From Paenimyroides marinum (GTDB lineage Bacteria; Bacteroidota; Bacteroidia; Flavobacteriales; Flavobacteriaceae): DNA of 64,000 nucleotides. The stretch covers positions 1-64,000 of the forward strand of contig NZ_FNXE01000001.1 of NCBI RefSeq assembly GCF_900108395.1, given 5' to 3'. This document shows positions 17,488 through 25,705 of this stretch, one piece after another. Positions within the stretch are counted from its first letter, which is position 1, and every line of letters begins with the position of its first letter. The translations under genes and the position numbers were made by a program. A model generated the notes under the pieces. It saw only the letters and a program-made list of their open reading frames with translations. It made no database searches and was not told the origin of the DNA.

Positions 17488-18270
17488 ATGAGAAAAAAGA
17501 TTATTATCCCTTTCATTCTATCAGCTAGCTTATTATGTTCTTGTGTTTCCCGGGAACAATTAGTATATTATCAAGATATAGATAACCAACAGCCTATTGC
17601 TCTTAATAAATTTGAAACTACCATAAAGCCTGACGATTTATTAATGATTATTGTTTCTGCTACTAATCCTGAGGCTGCAGAACCTTTTAATTTAACAACT
17701 AATTTATCTGTTGACCCCAGAAACCAATCTGGTACTGCACAAAGACAGCAACAATTGTATCTGGTTGATAAAAACGGAAATATCGATTTCCCTGTTATTG
17801 GTTCTATAAATATTGGCAACAAAACAAAACAAGAAGTTGTTGAAACTTTAAAAGGGAAAATCTCTCAATACATTACGAATCCAATTATCAATCTTAGAAT
17901 AATGAATTTTAAGGTTTCGGTAAAAGGAGAAGTTAATCGCCCTGGGGTTCATACGATCTCTTCTGAACGGGTCTCTCTACCCGAAGTTTTAGCACTTTCA
18001 GGTGATTTAACAATTTACGGAAAAAGAGATAATATATTAATTACCCGGGAAGAAAACAATGAATTAAAAACGTACCGGGTTGACTTAACTAAACCTGATT
18101 TTGTAAATTCAGAATTTTACTATTTACGTCAAAACGATATGGTTTATGTAGAACCTAACAAAACACGAGTAAATTCATCGGCAGTGGGACCTAACGTTTC
18201 AATTTATATGACAGCAATATCGCTATTATTAACTACAACCGCTTTAATTCTTACTAATACCAAAAAATAA
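17488..18270 (+). CDS. Polysaccharide export lipoprotein, Wza-like (Poly_export + SLBB)
   Basis: An outer-membrane lipoprotein of the capsule/exopolysaccharide export channel type. I start it at ATG 17488 (MRKKIIIPFILSASLLCSC), which gives a proper lipobox LCSC and 260 residues; the TTG at 17464 would only add an unlikely lead. The Poly_export domain contains IKPDDLLMIIVSATNPEAAEPFN, then DFPVIGSINIGNKTKQEV. The SLBB region has VSVKGEVNRPGVHTISSERVSLPEVLALSGDL. A final hydrophobic helix (about 237-255) is typical of Bacteroidota versions. It is followed after 2 bases by the tyrosine kinase. Confidence 0.9.
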   Translation: MRKKIIIPFILSASLLCSCVSREQLVYYQDIDNQQPIALNKFETTIKPDDLLMIIVSATNPEAAEPFNLTTNLSVDPRNQSGTAQRQQQLYLVDKNGNIDFPVIGSINIGNKTKQEVVETLKGKISQYITNPIINLRIMNFKVSVKGEVNRPGVHTISSERVSLPEVLALSGDLTIYGKRDNILITREENNELKTYRVDLTKPDFVNSEFYYLRQNDMVYVEPNKTRVNSSAVGPNVSIYMTAISLLLTTTALILTNTKK

Positions 18271-18272
18271 CC

Positions 18273-20591
18273 ATGATTGAAGAACAAGATAATACAATTA
18301 ATTTAAAAGAAGAGTTATTTAAATATTTATCACATTGGAGATGGTTTGTATTAAGTGTTTTTTTAACTCTTATCTGTGCGGTATTATATTTAAAATTTAC
18401 ACCTAAAAGCTATAATATAGCCACTAAAATTTTGATTAAAGATGAAAAAAGCAATGATTTAGCGAATCAGTTAAGTGCTTTTTCAGAAATGAGCATCTTA
18501 GGTAACGGCAAAAATAATATTGAGAACGAAATTGAAATTTTAAAATCAAGAACATTAATTTACAACACGTTAGACTCATTAAATTTTAATATTCAATACA
18601 TTGACAATTCACAAGTTGTTGCTAAGGATTTATATAAAAATACACCCGTTAAACTTGTTTGGAACGAACATAACGTTACAGAGGTAATAACTATTCAAAT
18701 CAGCAATTTTGAAGAAAATTCGTTTAATGTATCTGTAAATGACCAAAAAATAGGCAAAAGTACCTTTGGAAAATCAATAAAATCAGAATTCGGAACTTTT
18801 GTCATTAATAGCTTAATGCCGATTGGTGAAATTAGTGAAATACAAATCAATGTGTTTCCAAAGATGCAGCAAGCAGAAGCGTACCAGAAAAACTTAAATG
18901 TTGCACCAAGTAGCAAGACATCAAGCGTAATCGATGTTTCAATAATAGATCAAACACCTGAAAAAGCTGCCGATTTCTTAAACACATTAATATTTAATTA
19001 TAATTTAGCCGGTATTAAAGATAAAAGGTTTATATCTGAAAATACAGCTAATTTTATTTCAGACCGATTACTTTTAATAGCAGAAGAATTAGGTGATGTT
19101 GAATCGCAAGTTGAAGGATACAAAAAAACAAATACCTTATCCGATATAGAAACAGAAGTAAAATTGTATTTAGACAAATTATCTTCAGTAGAAAAATCTG
19201 CATTAGAAAACGAAACTAAAATTAACATTGTTAATGAAGTAATTAATCATATTGCAAAAACAAAATATGATGATTTGGTTCCTTCGGGATTATTAGCAAG
19301 CGATGTTTCATCAGAAGGTTTGATTCAGGAAATCAATCAGCTCATTCTTGAAAAACAGAGAATATCAGTTAGTGCTACTTCAGAAAACACAAATTACATT
19401 CAGTTAGAACAACAAATCCGTTCATTAAAATCAAATTTGGTTGCAAGTTTAAAAAGAAATCTAAGTTCGCTACAAATAATCAGAAATGATTATAAACGTC
19501 AGGAAAGCGAGATGCAATCTAAACTGTCACAAGTTCCAAAGCAAGAACGCGAGTTTAGAATTATTGACCGCCAACAAAAAGTAAAAGAGGCTTTGTATTT
19601 ATTCCTGCTTCAAAAAAGAGAAGAGACAAACATTACATTAGCGGCAACAGATTTAAACGCAAAAGTAATTGATAAAGCTATTGCTACCGACAAACCCGTA
19701 GCTCCAAAAACAATGATCGTTTTATTAGCGGCTTTAATCTTAGGTGCATTAATACCATTTATTGTAATCTATATCCAGAATCTTTTAGATACAAAAATTA
19801 AAACCCGATTTGATATTACAGATAATTCAAATATTCCGTTTTTGGGTGATATACCAACATCTGAAACAAGTGACCAGTTAATGGAATTAAGTAGCAGATC
19901 AAGTGCTGCAGAAGCTATTAGAATTGTTAGAACAAATTTAGATTTTATTTTATCTGATAAAAACGAAGATGAATGTAAAGTTATCTTTTTAACTTCAACT
20001 ATCTCAGGAGAAGGAAAAACTTTTGTTTCAGCAAATTTAGCGGCTACTTTTTCTTTATCTGAGAAAAAAGTATTGTTAATGGGATTAGATTTAAGAAATC
20101 CTAAAATATATGAGTATATAAAAGTAAATCCTTTAGGGGTATCTAATTATATCACTTCAAATGGAAAAAGTTTAAATGATTATATCATTCCAGTAGAGGG
20201 TTACAAAAATTTTGATGTTTTATCGTCTGGATCAATTCCTCCAAATCCGACTGAAATTTTAATGAATAAGAAAATAAAAGATATTTTTGATCAGTTAAAA
20301 ACTCAATACGATTACATTATTGTCGATACAGCTCCGGTAAGTTTAGTAACCGATACTCTTTTGATTAGTAAATACGCTGATGCAACTATTTATGTAGTCA
20401 GAGCAAATAAAATTGACAAGGAAATGTTGCGAATTCCAAACGAGCTATACAGAGAAAACAAACTAAGCAAATTAACATTAGTATTAAATGATTCAGATGT
20501 TACAAAAGGTTATGGTTATGGCTACGGTTATGGCTATGGCTCTAAAATAGAAGATAAACCTTTCTGGAAAAGGATATTAGGGATCTATTAA
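18273..20591 (+). CDS. Polysaccharide co-polymerase / BY-type tyrosine kinase, Wzc-like
   Basis: An inner-membrane protein that controls chain length and export through its own tyrosine phosphorylation. The 772 residues have a Wzz domain between two membrane helices (about 23-41 and 484-504), long coiled-coil stretches in between, and a cytoplasmic BY-kinase. The kinase has Walker A SGEGKTFVSANLA near 581, Walker A' LLMGLDLRNPK near 604 and Walker B DYIIVDTAPVSLVTDT near 680. The tail is GYGYGYGYGYG (encoded at 20508-20540), the Tyr cluster expected to be autophosphorylated. A strong terminator follows, so the operon stops here. Confidence 0.92.
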   Translation: MIEEQDNTINLKEELFKYLSHWRWFVLSVFLTLICAVLYLKFTPKSYNIATKILIKDEKSNDLANQLSAFSEMSILGNGKNNIENEIEILKSRTLIYNTLDSLNFNIQYIDNSQVVAKDLYKNTPVKLVWNEHNVTEVITIQISNFEENSFNVSVNDQKIGKSTFGKSIKSEFGTFVINSLMPIGEISEIQINVFPKMQQAEAYQKNLNVAPSSKTSSVIDVSIIDQTPEKAADFLNTLIFNYNLAGIKDKRFISENTANFISDRLLLIAEELGDVESQVEGYKKTNTLSDIETEVKLYLDKLSSVEKSALENETKINIVNEVINHIAKTKYDDLVPSGLLASDVSSEGLIQEINQLILEKQRISVSATSENTNYIQLEQQIRSLKSNLVASLKRNLSSLQIIRNDYKRQESEMQSKLSQVPKQEREFRIIDRQQKVKEALYLFLLQKREETNITLAATDLNAKVIDKAIATDKPVAPKTMIVLLAALILGALIPFIVIYIQNLLDTKIKTRFDITDNSNIPFLGDIPTSETSDQLMELSSRSSAAEAIRIVRTNLDFILSDKNEDECKVIFLTSTISGEGKTFVSANLAATFSLSEKKVLLMGLDLRNPKIYEYIKVNPLGVSNYITSNGKSLNDYIIPVEGYKNFDVLSSGSIPPNPTEILMNKKIKDIFDQLKTQYDYIIVDTAPVSLVTDTLLISKYADATIYVVRANKIDKEMLRIPNELYRENKLSKLTLVLNDSDVTKGYGYGYGYGYGSKIEDKPFWKRILGIY

Positions 20592-20597
20592 AAAGCT

Positions 20598-20637
20598 TAA
20601 AAAAGCCCCAAAAATTGTTTAATTTTTGGGCTTTTTA
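20598..20637 (+). terminator. Terminator of the polysaccharide operon
   Basis: AAAAAGCCCCAAAAATT pairs with AATTTTTGGGCTTTTT (one bulged C), ending in a T-run just after the kinase stop. Confidence 0.88.
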
Positions 20638-20780
20638 CTGAATGTCTTATAATAAATTTAATACCAATATAAAAAAACATTACGTATTATATTTGATCCA
20701 CAATACCATTATATTTTTTAAGGGAAAGTAAGTTAGTTCTTTCTAAAAAAAATTAAGTCCCACAATTCATAATAAAACAA

Positions 20781-20811
20781 AAAACAGCTTAGAAAAATCT
20801 AAGCTGTTTTT
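20781..20811 (-). terminator. Terminator of the tRNA-Thr transcript
   Basis: AAAACAGCTTAGA (20781-20793) pairs with TCTAAGCTGTTTT (20798-20810). On the minus strand it is followed by a U-rich run, right after the last tRNA. T-runs on both sides could also stop plus-strand readthrough. Confidence 0.85.
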
Positions 20812-20824
20812 TTTTAAATTACAG

Positions 20825-20898
20825 AGCCTCTAGAGGGACTCGAACCCACGACCTGCTGATTACAAATCAGCTGCTCTAGCCAGCTGAGCTACAGAGGC
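20825..20898 (-). tRNA. tRNA-Thr (UGU), copy 3 in transcription order
   Basis: Folds as a standard cloverleaf. The anticodon arm GCTGA-TTTGTAA-TCAGC puts TGT at positions 34-36, so it reads ACA (Thr). The T loop TTCGAGT is normal. The acceptor stem has a G-U wobble at its base (3' arm TAGAGGC), unlike the two other copies (CAGAGGC). CCA is not encoded. Confidence 0.95.
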
Positions 20899-20933
20899 AT
20901 AAAATGTATTTTCAATTTATTTTTAAGAACCGG

Positions 20934-21007
20934 AGCCTCTGGAGGGACTCGAACCCACGACCTGCTGATTACAAATCAGCTGCTCTAGCCAGCTGAGCTA
21001 CAGAGGC
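20934..21007 (-). tRNA. tRNA-Thr (UGU), copy 2
   Basis: Same cloverleaf and TGT anticodon as its neighbours, with a fully paired acceptor stem (GCCTCTG with CAGAGGC). It is spaced exactly 109 bases from the copies on either side. Confidence 0.96.
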
Positions 21008-21042
21008 ATATACAATATTTTCAATTTATTTTTAAGAACCGG

Positions 21043-21116
21043 AGCCTCTGGAGGGACTCGAACCCACGACCTGCTGATTACAAATCAGCTGCTCTAGCCA
21101 GCTGAGCTACAGAGGC
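21043..21116 (-). tRNA. tRNA-Thr (UGU), copy 1
   Basis: First of the three in transcription order, identical in the mature part to copy 2. The spacers between copies share TTTTCAATTTATTTTTAAGA, so each unit is a tandem duplication of tRNA plus spacer. Confidence 0.96.
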
Positions 21117-21197
21117 GACTCATTTACGGTTGCAAATATACTGCTGTTTTTTGATTTTGCAAGAGCTACCGTAACTTTTTTTATCAGTTTTTTTTAA

Positions 21198-21464
21198 CTA
21201 TAACGCATTAATTTTTTCAACTAATTGAGTAGCAGTTTCTTCTAAATCTGAATAAATTGCTTTGTAATGTGCTTTTTTGTTTTCAGCTTTTTTATCATTT
21301 ACACGAGCAATTAACGAATCAAATTTTTCAATTGCTTCATCTATAATTGCTTCAGATTCATTTGTTGGTTTTCCTGATGTTGACATCTCCCAAATGTAAA
21401 CTGCTTCTATAATATCTCCTAAAACAAAATTGATATCTTTTTTTAAATTTCTAATGTTTGCCAT
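21198..21464 (-). CDS. Conserved small helical protein of unknown function
   Basis: 88 residues, mostly charged and helical: MANIRNLKKDINFVLGDIIE at the start, then KKAENKKAHYKAIYSDLEETATQLVEKINAL at the end. There is no signal peptide, membrane helix or cysteine, so it is probably cytoplasmic. I have an impression of similar orphan proteins in other Flavobacteriia but no family name. It follows manA by 5 bases on the same strand and ends 81 bases before the first tRNA, so it is the last gene of the idi-queD-manA group. Confidence 0.7.
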   Translation of the reverse strand: MANIRNLKKDINFVLGDIIEAVYIWEMSTSGKPTNESEAIIDEAIEKFDSLIARVNDKKAENKKAHYKAIYSDLEETATQLVEKINAL

Positions 21465-21469
21465 AATAA

Positions 21470-22483
21470 TTATATTTTATTTATAAATACTTCTAATAAT
21501 GTTGCTTCTCCTTTTAATTCAAATTGGCTTAATTGTGCCGGAACCAAGATGGTTTCTCCTTGTTTAATATCAAAAGATTCTTGATCTATAGACAATTTTG
21601 CGCTTCCTTCGGTACAAATGTACACCAAAAAACAATCGTTACTTTTTTGAACCTTATAAACTGTGGTTAAAGAAATAATCTTTGTGGTAAAAAAAGGACA
21701 GTCTACCAATTCTACGGATTGATCTTCTTGCTTTACATATTCTATTTTTGGATTTCTTTTTCCATAATGAATAGCTTCTAAAGCTAAATCAACATGAAGT
21801 TCCCGTGCCTTTCCCTGCTCATCTACCCGATCCCAATCATATACTCTATAAGTAATGTCTGATGTTTGTTGGATTTCTGCCAGTAAGACACCACCGCCAA
21901 TAGCGTGAATTGTTCCGGTTTCTATGAAAAACACGTCGCCTTTTTTAACGTAATATTCTTGCAAAACGCTTGGCAGACTTTTATTTTCTAAATGTTCCAG
22001 ATATTCTTCTGACGAACTGTCGTTCTTAAAACCCAAGATTATGCGTGCATTTTCATCTGCCTGCATAATGTACCACATCTCTGTTTTTCCGAAAGAATTG
22101 TGACGTTTTTTTGCTAATTCATCATTTGGATGTAACTGAATAGACAAATCGGTTTTTGCATCTAAAAACTTAAAAAGCAAAGGAAATTGTTTACCGTATT
22201 TTTGATATACTTTGGTTCCCAATATTTCGTTTGGATACAAATCAATCAATTCTGCCAATGATTTTCCTTGATAAACACCATCAGTAATGATATTAACATC
22301 GGTATCTATCATAGAAATTTCCCAACTTTCGCCAATGTTATTGCCCGGAAGTTTTTTTCCTATCGATTGTAATTTATTGCCACCCCAAATCCGCTCTTTA
22401 AAAATAGGCTGAAAATGAAGTGGATAACTCTTAAAACCGGTAGTGTTTAGTGGATTATTTATATGTTGTTTTGTTGAATTCAA
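21470..22483 (-). CDS. manA: Mannose-6-phosphate isomerase, class I
   Basis: Zinc enzyme interconverting mannose 6-phosphate and fructose 6-phosphate, feeding GDP-mannose and surface glycans. In 337 residues: FKERIWGGNKL near 28, PLLFKFLDAKTDLSIQLHPND near 100-120 with the zinc-binding Gln and His, GKTEMWYIM near 131, and the GDVFFIETGTIHAIGGGVLLAEIQQTSDITYRVYDWDR block near 180-217 that completes the metal site and active centre. The length fits the short bacterial class. It may supply the polysaccharide operon at 15.6-20.6 kb, though nothing in the sequence proves that. Confidence 0.92.
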   Translation of the reverse strand: MNSTKQHINNPLNTTGFKSYPLHFQPIFKERIWGGNKLQSIGKKLPGNNIGESWEISMIDTDVNIITDGVYQGKSLAELIDLYPNEILGTKVYQKYGKQFPLLFKFLDAKTDLSIQLHPNDELAKKRHNSFGKTEMWYIMQADENARIILGFKNDSSSEEYLEHLENKSLPSVLQEYYVKKGDVFFIETGTIHAIGGGVLLAEIQQTSDITYRVYDWDRVDEQGKARELHVDLALEAIHYGKRNPKIEYVKQEDQSVELVDCPFFTTKIISLTTVYKVQKSNDCFLVYICTEGSAKLSIDQESFDIKQGETILVPAQLSQFELKGEATLLEVFINKI

Positions 22484-22551
22484 ATTAAATACGTTCGCGT
22501 AAAATTAAGTGTGCAATTTACAAATTTTATTAAATGATTTTTCTAAAATTA

Positions 22552-22962
22552 TTATAAACCGCAATACTTTACGAAATTTCGCGGCGTTTCGTACAAAATG
22601 ATTTCCAAATCTAATTTTAAAGGAAGTCGTTTGCGTATTTTATGCCAAATTACATAAGCTATGTGTTCTGCCGTGGGATTTAATTCTTGAAATTCCGGTA
22701 CATCAAGATTCAAATTTTTATGATCGAACGGAAGTTCTACTTCTTCATAAATCATATCGCTTAAATCTTTAATATCAATCACATAACCTGTTTCCGGATT
22801 CACCGTTCCTGTTACTTCTACAATTAACTCATAATTGTGCCCGTGGAAATTTGGATTGTTACATTTACCAAAAATTTCCTGATTTTTTTCATCTGTCCAA
22901 TCTTTACGATACAAACGGTGTGCGGCGTTAAAATGTGCTTTTCTGCAAACGGTAACTCTCAT
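22552..22962 (-). CDS. queD: 6-carboxytetrahydropterin synthase (QueD/PTPS family)
   Basis: 136 residues. The three zinc-binding His are at FNAAHRL (near 15) and in FHGHNYEL (near 39-41), with Cys33 in FGKCNNPNFHGH as the catalytic cysteine. FDHKNLN and PTAEHIAYVIW carry the rest of the catalytic set. The enzyme converts dihydroneopterin triphosphate toward preQ0/queuosine precursors; a pterin-synthase activity cannot be excluded. It lies 3 bases downstream of idi. Confidence 0.9.
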   Translation of the reverse strand: MRVTVCRKAHFNAAHRLYRKDWTDEKNQEIFGKCNNPNFHGHNYELIVEVTGTVNPETGYVIDIKDLSDMIYEEVELPFDHKNLNLDVPEFQELNPTAEHIAYVIWHKIRKRLPLKLDLEIILYETPRNFVKYCGL

Positions 22963-22965
22963 AGA

Positions 22966-23496
22966 TTAAATTTTCTGTGCCTCGATAAAGTGATAAAACT
23001 TCTCAAAAATAATTTTAAACCAGGCGGTATAAATTTCAGGATGTTGCTGCATATCTTCTTTAATTTCTTCGATATCCATCCATTTCCAGTTTTCTACTTC
23101 TTCTGTATTAATTGCCGGCTGTTCATTAAAATATCCAATCATTACGTGATCTAACTCGTGTTCGGTTAAACCATTGTCAAACGGGGCTTTGTAAATAAAT
23201 GAAAACAATTCTTTTAATTCTGCCGAAAAGCCCATTTCTTCACGTAATCGTCGTTTACCTGCCTGAATATTGGTCTCTCCTTTGCGCTGATGACTGCAAC
23301 AAGTGTTGGTCCATAATAAAGGGGAATGATACTTGCCTGCAGCACGCTGTTGCAACATTATTTGATTTTTATTGTTTAAAATAAAAACCGAAAAGGCTCT
23401 GTGCAGCAACGCTTTTTTATGAGCTTCGATCTTTTCCATCAAACCAATAGGCTCATCGTTTTCATTCACTAAAATCACTTGTTCTTCGGCTGTCAT
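22966..23496 (-). CDS. idi: Isopentenyl-diphosphate delta-isomerase, type I
   Basis: Isomerises IPP and DMAPP for isoprenoid synthesis (quinones, undecaprenyl phosphate, carotenoids). In 176 residues: LLHRAFSVFILN near 31, the active-site cysteine in LLWTNTCCSHQRKGE near 60-74, and a Nudix-like region RRLREEMGFSAEL near 83. The catalytic Glu pair sits in ENWKWMDIEEI near 136. First gene of the group idi-queD-manA-unknown. A terminator-like hairpin separates it from the T9SS gene upstream. Confidence 0.92.
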   Translation of the reverse strand: MTAEEQVILVNENDEPIGLMEKIEAHKKALLHRAFSVFILNNKNQIMLQQRAAGKYHSPLLWTNTCCSHQRKGETNIQAGKRRLREEMGFSAELKELFSFIYKAPFDNGLTEHELDHVMIGYFNEQPAINTEEVENWKWMDIEEIKEDMQQHPEIYTAWFKIIFEKFYHFIEAQKI

Positions 23497-23540
23497 ATCG
23501 TACTAAAGTAAAATTCAAATTTACTACAATTAATACGAAT

Positions 23541-23572
23541 AAAAAACACCCTTTGCAAAAAGGGCGTTTTAA
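23541..23572 (-). terminator. Terminator downstream of the 23.6-kb T9SS gene
   Basis: AAAACACCCTTT pairs with AAAGGGCGTTTT (one A-C mismatch on this strand, G-U in the RNA) around GCAA. On the minus strand it ends with a U-run, 18 bases after the gene's stop. Confidence 0.8.
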
Positions 23573-23588
23573 ACGAACTTAAATTTAC

Positions 23589-24899
23589 TTATTTGACAAC
23601 TATTTTATTTGTGGACACTTCTCCGTTATAAGTCGATACAATTAAATATACGCCGGTTGCATTAAATTTAGTATCAAAAACATAATGATCAATGTTATTG
23701 ATTTCTTTTTTGCTAATGAGCTTGCCATCAACCGTGAATACGTGAATATTTAAATTAGTAGCTTTGCCAAAATTATAAGATACGCTGACTGTTTCATTGA
23801 TGTTTGCCGGGTTTGGATAAGCATTTACACGAGATGTGTTTGCAGAAACAACCTCTGGTTTTATACTTTCTTTTGCTGTGGTTGTATATCCAATAGAAAA
23901 CGTATCGAAACCATTGCCGTCTGCATCAAATAACACGTTTTCAAAAACCAAGTACGTTCCATCAACTTTACCCTGTACTTTTAAAACATGCTCGTTATTT
24001 ACAAATTCGGTTGCCTGTGGATTGATTAACAATTCATACGTTCCGGTTGATTTTAACGCATTACCTAAATTTACTTTAATAGTGGTTAAATTTGATTTTG
24101 TATTTGTTTGTACCAACCAAGATGATTGTAAAATTTCATATCCGTTTGATTGTTCAAAAGCGTTGTTTTCGTTATTTGAACCAATAAACAAATACTCGTT
24201 ATCATTAAAATCAGTGGTACGGATTTCTAATCGTTTGTCAACAGAATTTACTGTTTCAGTCTTATTCAATTTAAAATAATCGCTGCGGCCTAAACCGGTA
24301 ATGGCGTTATTGTATTGAGGGTTTAAGTTGTTGTTCCAGATTTGTTTTCCGTTGACATCAAAATAATTCCCTGAATTTATTAACGAAATTCCATAATTCA
24401 CCGATAAATAAGTTTGAATTTGCTGATGGTCTAATTCTGTGAAAGCATCGTTTACATAAATAACCTCGTACACATTTGTTAAATCGTTTGGCTGGTCAAC
24501 AATGGTTACGTAATTTTTATCGCCGTTTGCATTAGGAAAATCGAAACCGTATTTTACAATAGCACCTGTACGTCTTTTCTCTTCCACTTTTTGCACATCT
24601 GTATAATTAATATTGTGCGTAGTCAAGGTATGTTGATAACAAGTGAATGTAAAATCCATCAAATCTTTTTCTACTTGGTCTTCTGATTTAAAAACCACAT
24701 AAAAATTTGAGCTTCCTGCTCCGATTGATGTTGTTAACGATTGATTGGACTGATTGTCTGTCGTGGCTTTGCCAAATATTTGTTTGGTGTTTTCTGTATT
24801 ACCCGGTTTTGCCCAAAAAGAGGCACGGTTTTCAAACTTTTGTGCAAAAACGCTTAACGATGCAAATAAAACTGTTGCTAAAAGTATTTTTCTTTTCAT
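23589..24899 (-). CDS. T9SS type A sorting-domain protein
   Basis: A secreted or surface protein. I start it at ATG 24899 (MKRKILLATVLFASLSVFAQ), a clean signal peptide, rather than 60 bases upstream. The centre holds LDHQQIQTYLSVNYGISL followed by GKQIWNNNLNPQYNNAITGLGRSDYFKLN, a block I know from many large Bacteroidota surface proteins. The last 75 residues are a type A C-terminal signal (AYPNPANINETVSVSY, GKLISKKEI, GVYLIVSTYNGEVSTNKIVVK) that directs outer-membrane passage by the Por/Gld system and anchoring. It has its own terminator. The ligand is unknown. It is not a paralog of the 34-42 kb group. Confidence 0.87.
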   Translation of the reverse strand: MKRKILLATVLFASLSVFAQKFENRASFWAKPGNTENTKQIFGKATTDNQSNQSLTTSIGAGSSNFYVVFKSEDQVEKDLMDFTFTCYQHTLTTHNINYTDVQKVEEKRRTGAIVKYGFDFPNANGDKNYVTIVDQPNDLTNVYEVIYVNDAFTELDHQQIQTYLSVNYGISLINSGNYFDVNGKQIWNNNLNPQYNNAITGLGRSDYFKLNKTETVNSVDKRLEIRTTDFNDNEYLFIGSNNENNAFEQSNGYEILQSSWLVQTNTKSNLTTIKVNLGNALKSTGTYELLINPQATEFVNNEHVLKVQGKVDGTYLVFENVLFDADGNGFDTFSIGYTTTAKESIKPEVVSANTSRVNAYPNPANINETVSVSYNFGKATNLNIHVFTVDGKLISKKEINNIDHYVFDTKFNATGVYLIVSTYNGEVSTNKIVVK

Positions 24900-24951
24900 A
24901 ATGTTTTGTATTTTAACCGAATATACAAATAAAAAACAAAACACGTAAAAA

Positions 24952-24974
24952 AAACTCATAAAATTTATGAGTTT
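24952..24974 (-). terminator. Terminator overlapping the DUF721 stop
   Basis: AAACTCATAAA (24952-24962) and TTTATGAGTTT (24964-24974) pair. On the minus strand a U-run follows. The hairpin overlaps the last bases of the DUF721 gene and ends the ftsY group. Confidence 0.82.
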
Positions 24975-25290
24975 ACCTTAAGATTATTTTTTTTACAACT
25001 TCCTTTCCCAGATCTTCATTAATCATACAGATGATTTTATCAATTCCGTAGCTTAATTCTTCTCTTAAAACATCTGAAGAAAGCGATACAAAAAGCGTAT
25101 CTCTACGCAGTTCTACCAAATTGGTGTAACTTGCTACACCGGGCCCCAATAGTTTTATCCAGGCTTCGCGAACGTTTAATTTATCAAACCCCTTTTCCAG
25201 ATTGTACCCCTCGATCATTTTACCCAGTACGTTTTGCACCGAAGATCCTTCGTGTAATCTTTTATAAGGATTGAATTTTTTATTGTTCAT
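24973..25290 (-). CDS. DUF721/DciA-like protein
   Basis: 105 residues that fit DUF721: an N-terminal helix SSVQNVLGKMIEGYNLEKGF, REAWIKLLGPGVASYT, then LRRDTLFVSLSSDVLREELSYG. DciA of other bacteria loads the replicative helicase. Whether Bacteroidota proteins do this is inferred from the fold. Its start overlaps the lipoprotein gene by 11 bases, so translation is probably coupled. Confidence 0.85.
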   Translation of the reverse strand: MNNKKFNPYKRLHEGSSVQNVLGKMIEGYNLEKGFDKLNVREAWIKLLGPGVASYTNLVELRRDTLFVSLSSDVLREELSYGIDKIICMINEDLGKEVVKKIILR

Positions 25291-25705
25291 TTATCTCAAT
25301 GGGTGTAAATCGTTTATATGTATATTTTATATCGTTTGCGTTGATGATGACCAGCACATCAGCAGATAATTTCTCTACTTTTTCTGTCCATTTGGCATAT
25401 TCGGTAGTGTATTTTAAATAAGTGGCATTAGCCGAATCAATTACTGAAAAATGTTCCTGAATACCGTTTGATTGTTTTTTTCCGTCTAATTGTGGAATTA
25501 CTTTAGTGCGGATTCCTTTTAAATCTTTCAACTCAAAAAAATCGACATTGTTGTTTGACTGAAACTTCTTGGTATTGCCATCGACTGTCTTTACTTCACT
25601 GATTTCCCAATATCCGTTTAAATTTTTTAATTCTTCAGTAGAAATTGGTTTTGAACAGGAAACTACAATAACAGCGAATACGATGAAACTAATTACTTTT
25701 TTCAT
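25280..25705 (-). CDS. Lipocalin-like lipoprotein
   Basis: 141 residues. MKKVISFIVFAVIVVSC is a lipoprotein signal with the Cys at 17. LNGYWEISEVKTVDG is the opening strand of Bacteroidota lipocalin-like proteins, followed by alternating strands and YLKYTTEYAKWTEKVEKLS. It probably sits in the periplasm, with a hydrophobic ligand or a folding role; neither can be read from sequence. It overlaps ftsY by one base (TAATG) and DUF721 by 11, in a tight operon. Confidence 0.78.
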   Translation of the reverse strand: MKKVISFIVFAVIVVSCSKPISTEELKNLNGYWEISEVKTVDGNTKKFQSNNNVDFFELKDLKGIRTKVIPQLDGKKQSNGIQEHFSVIDSANATYLKYTTEYAKWTEKVEKLSADVLVIINANDIKYTYKRFTPIEINEQ

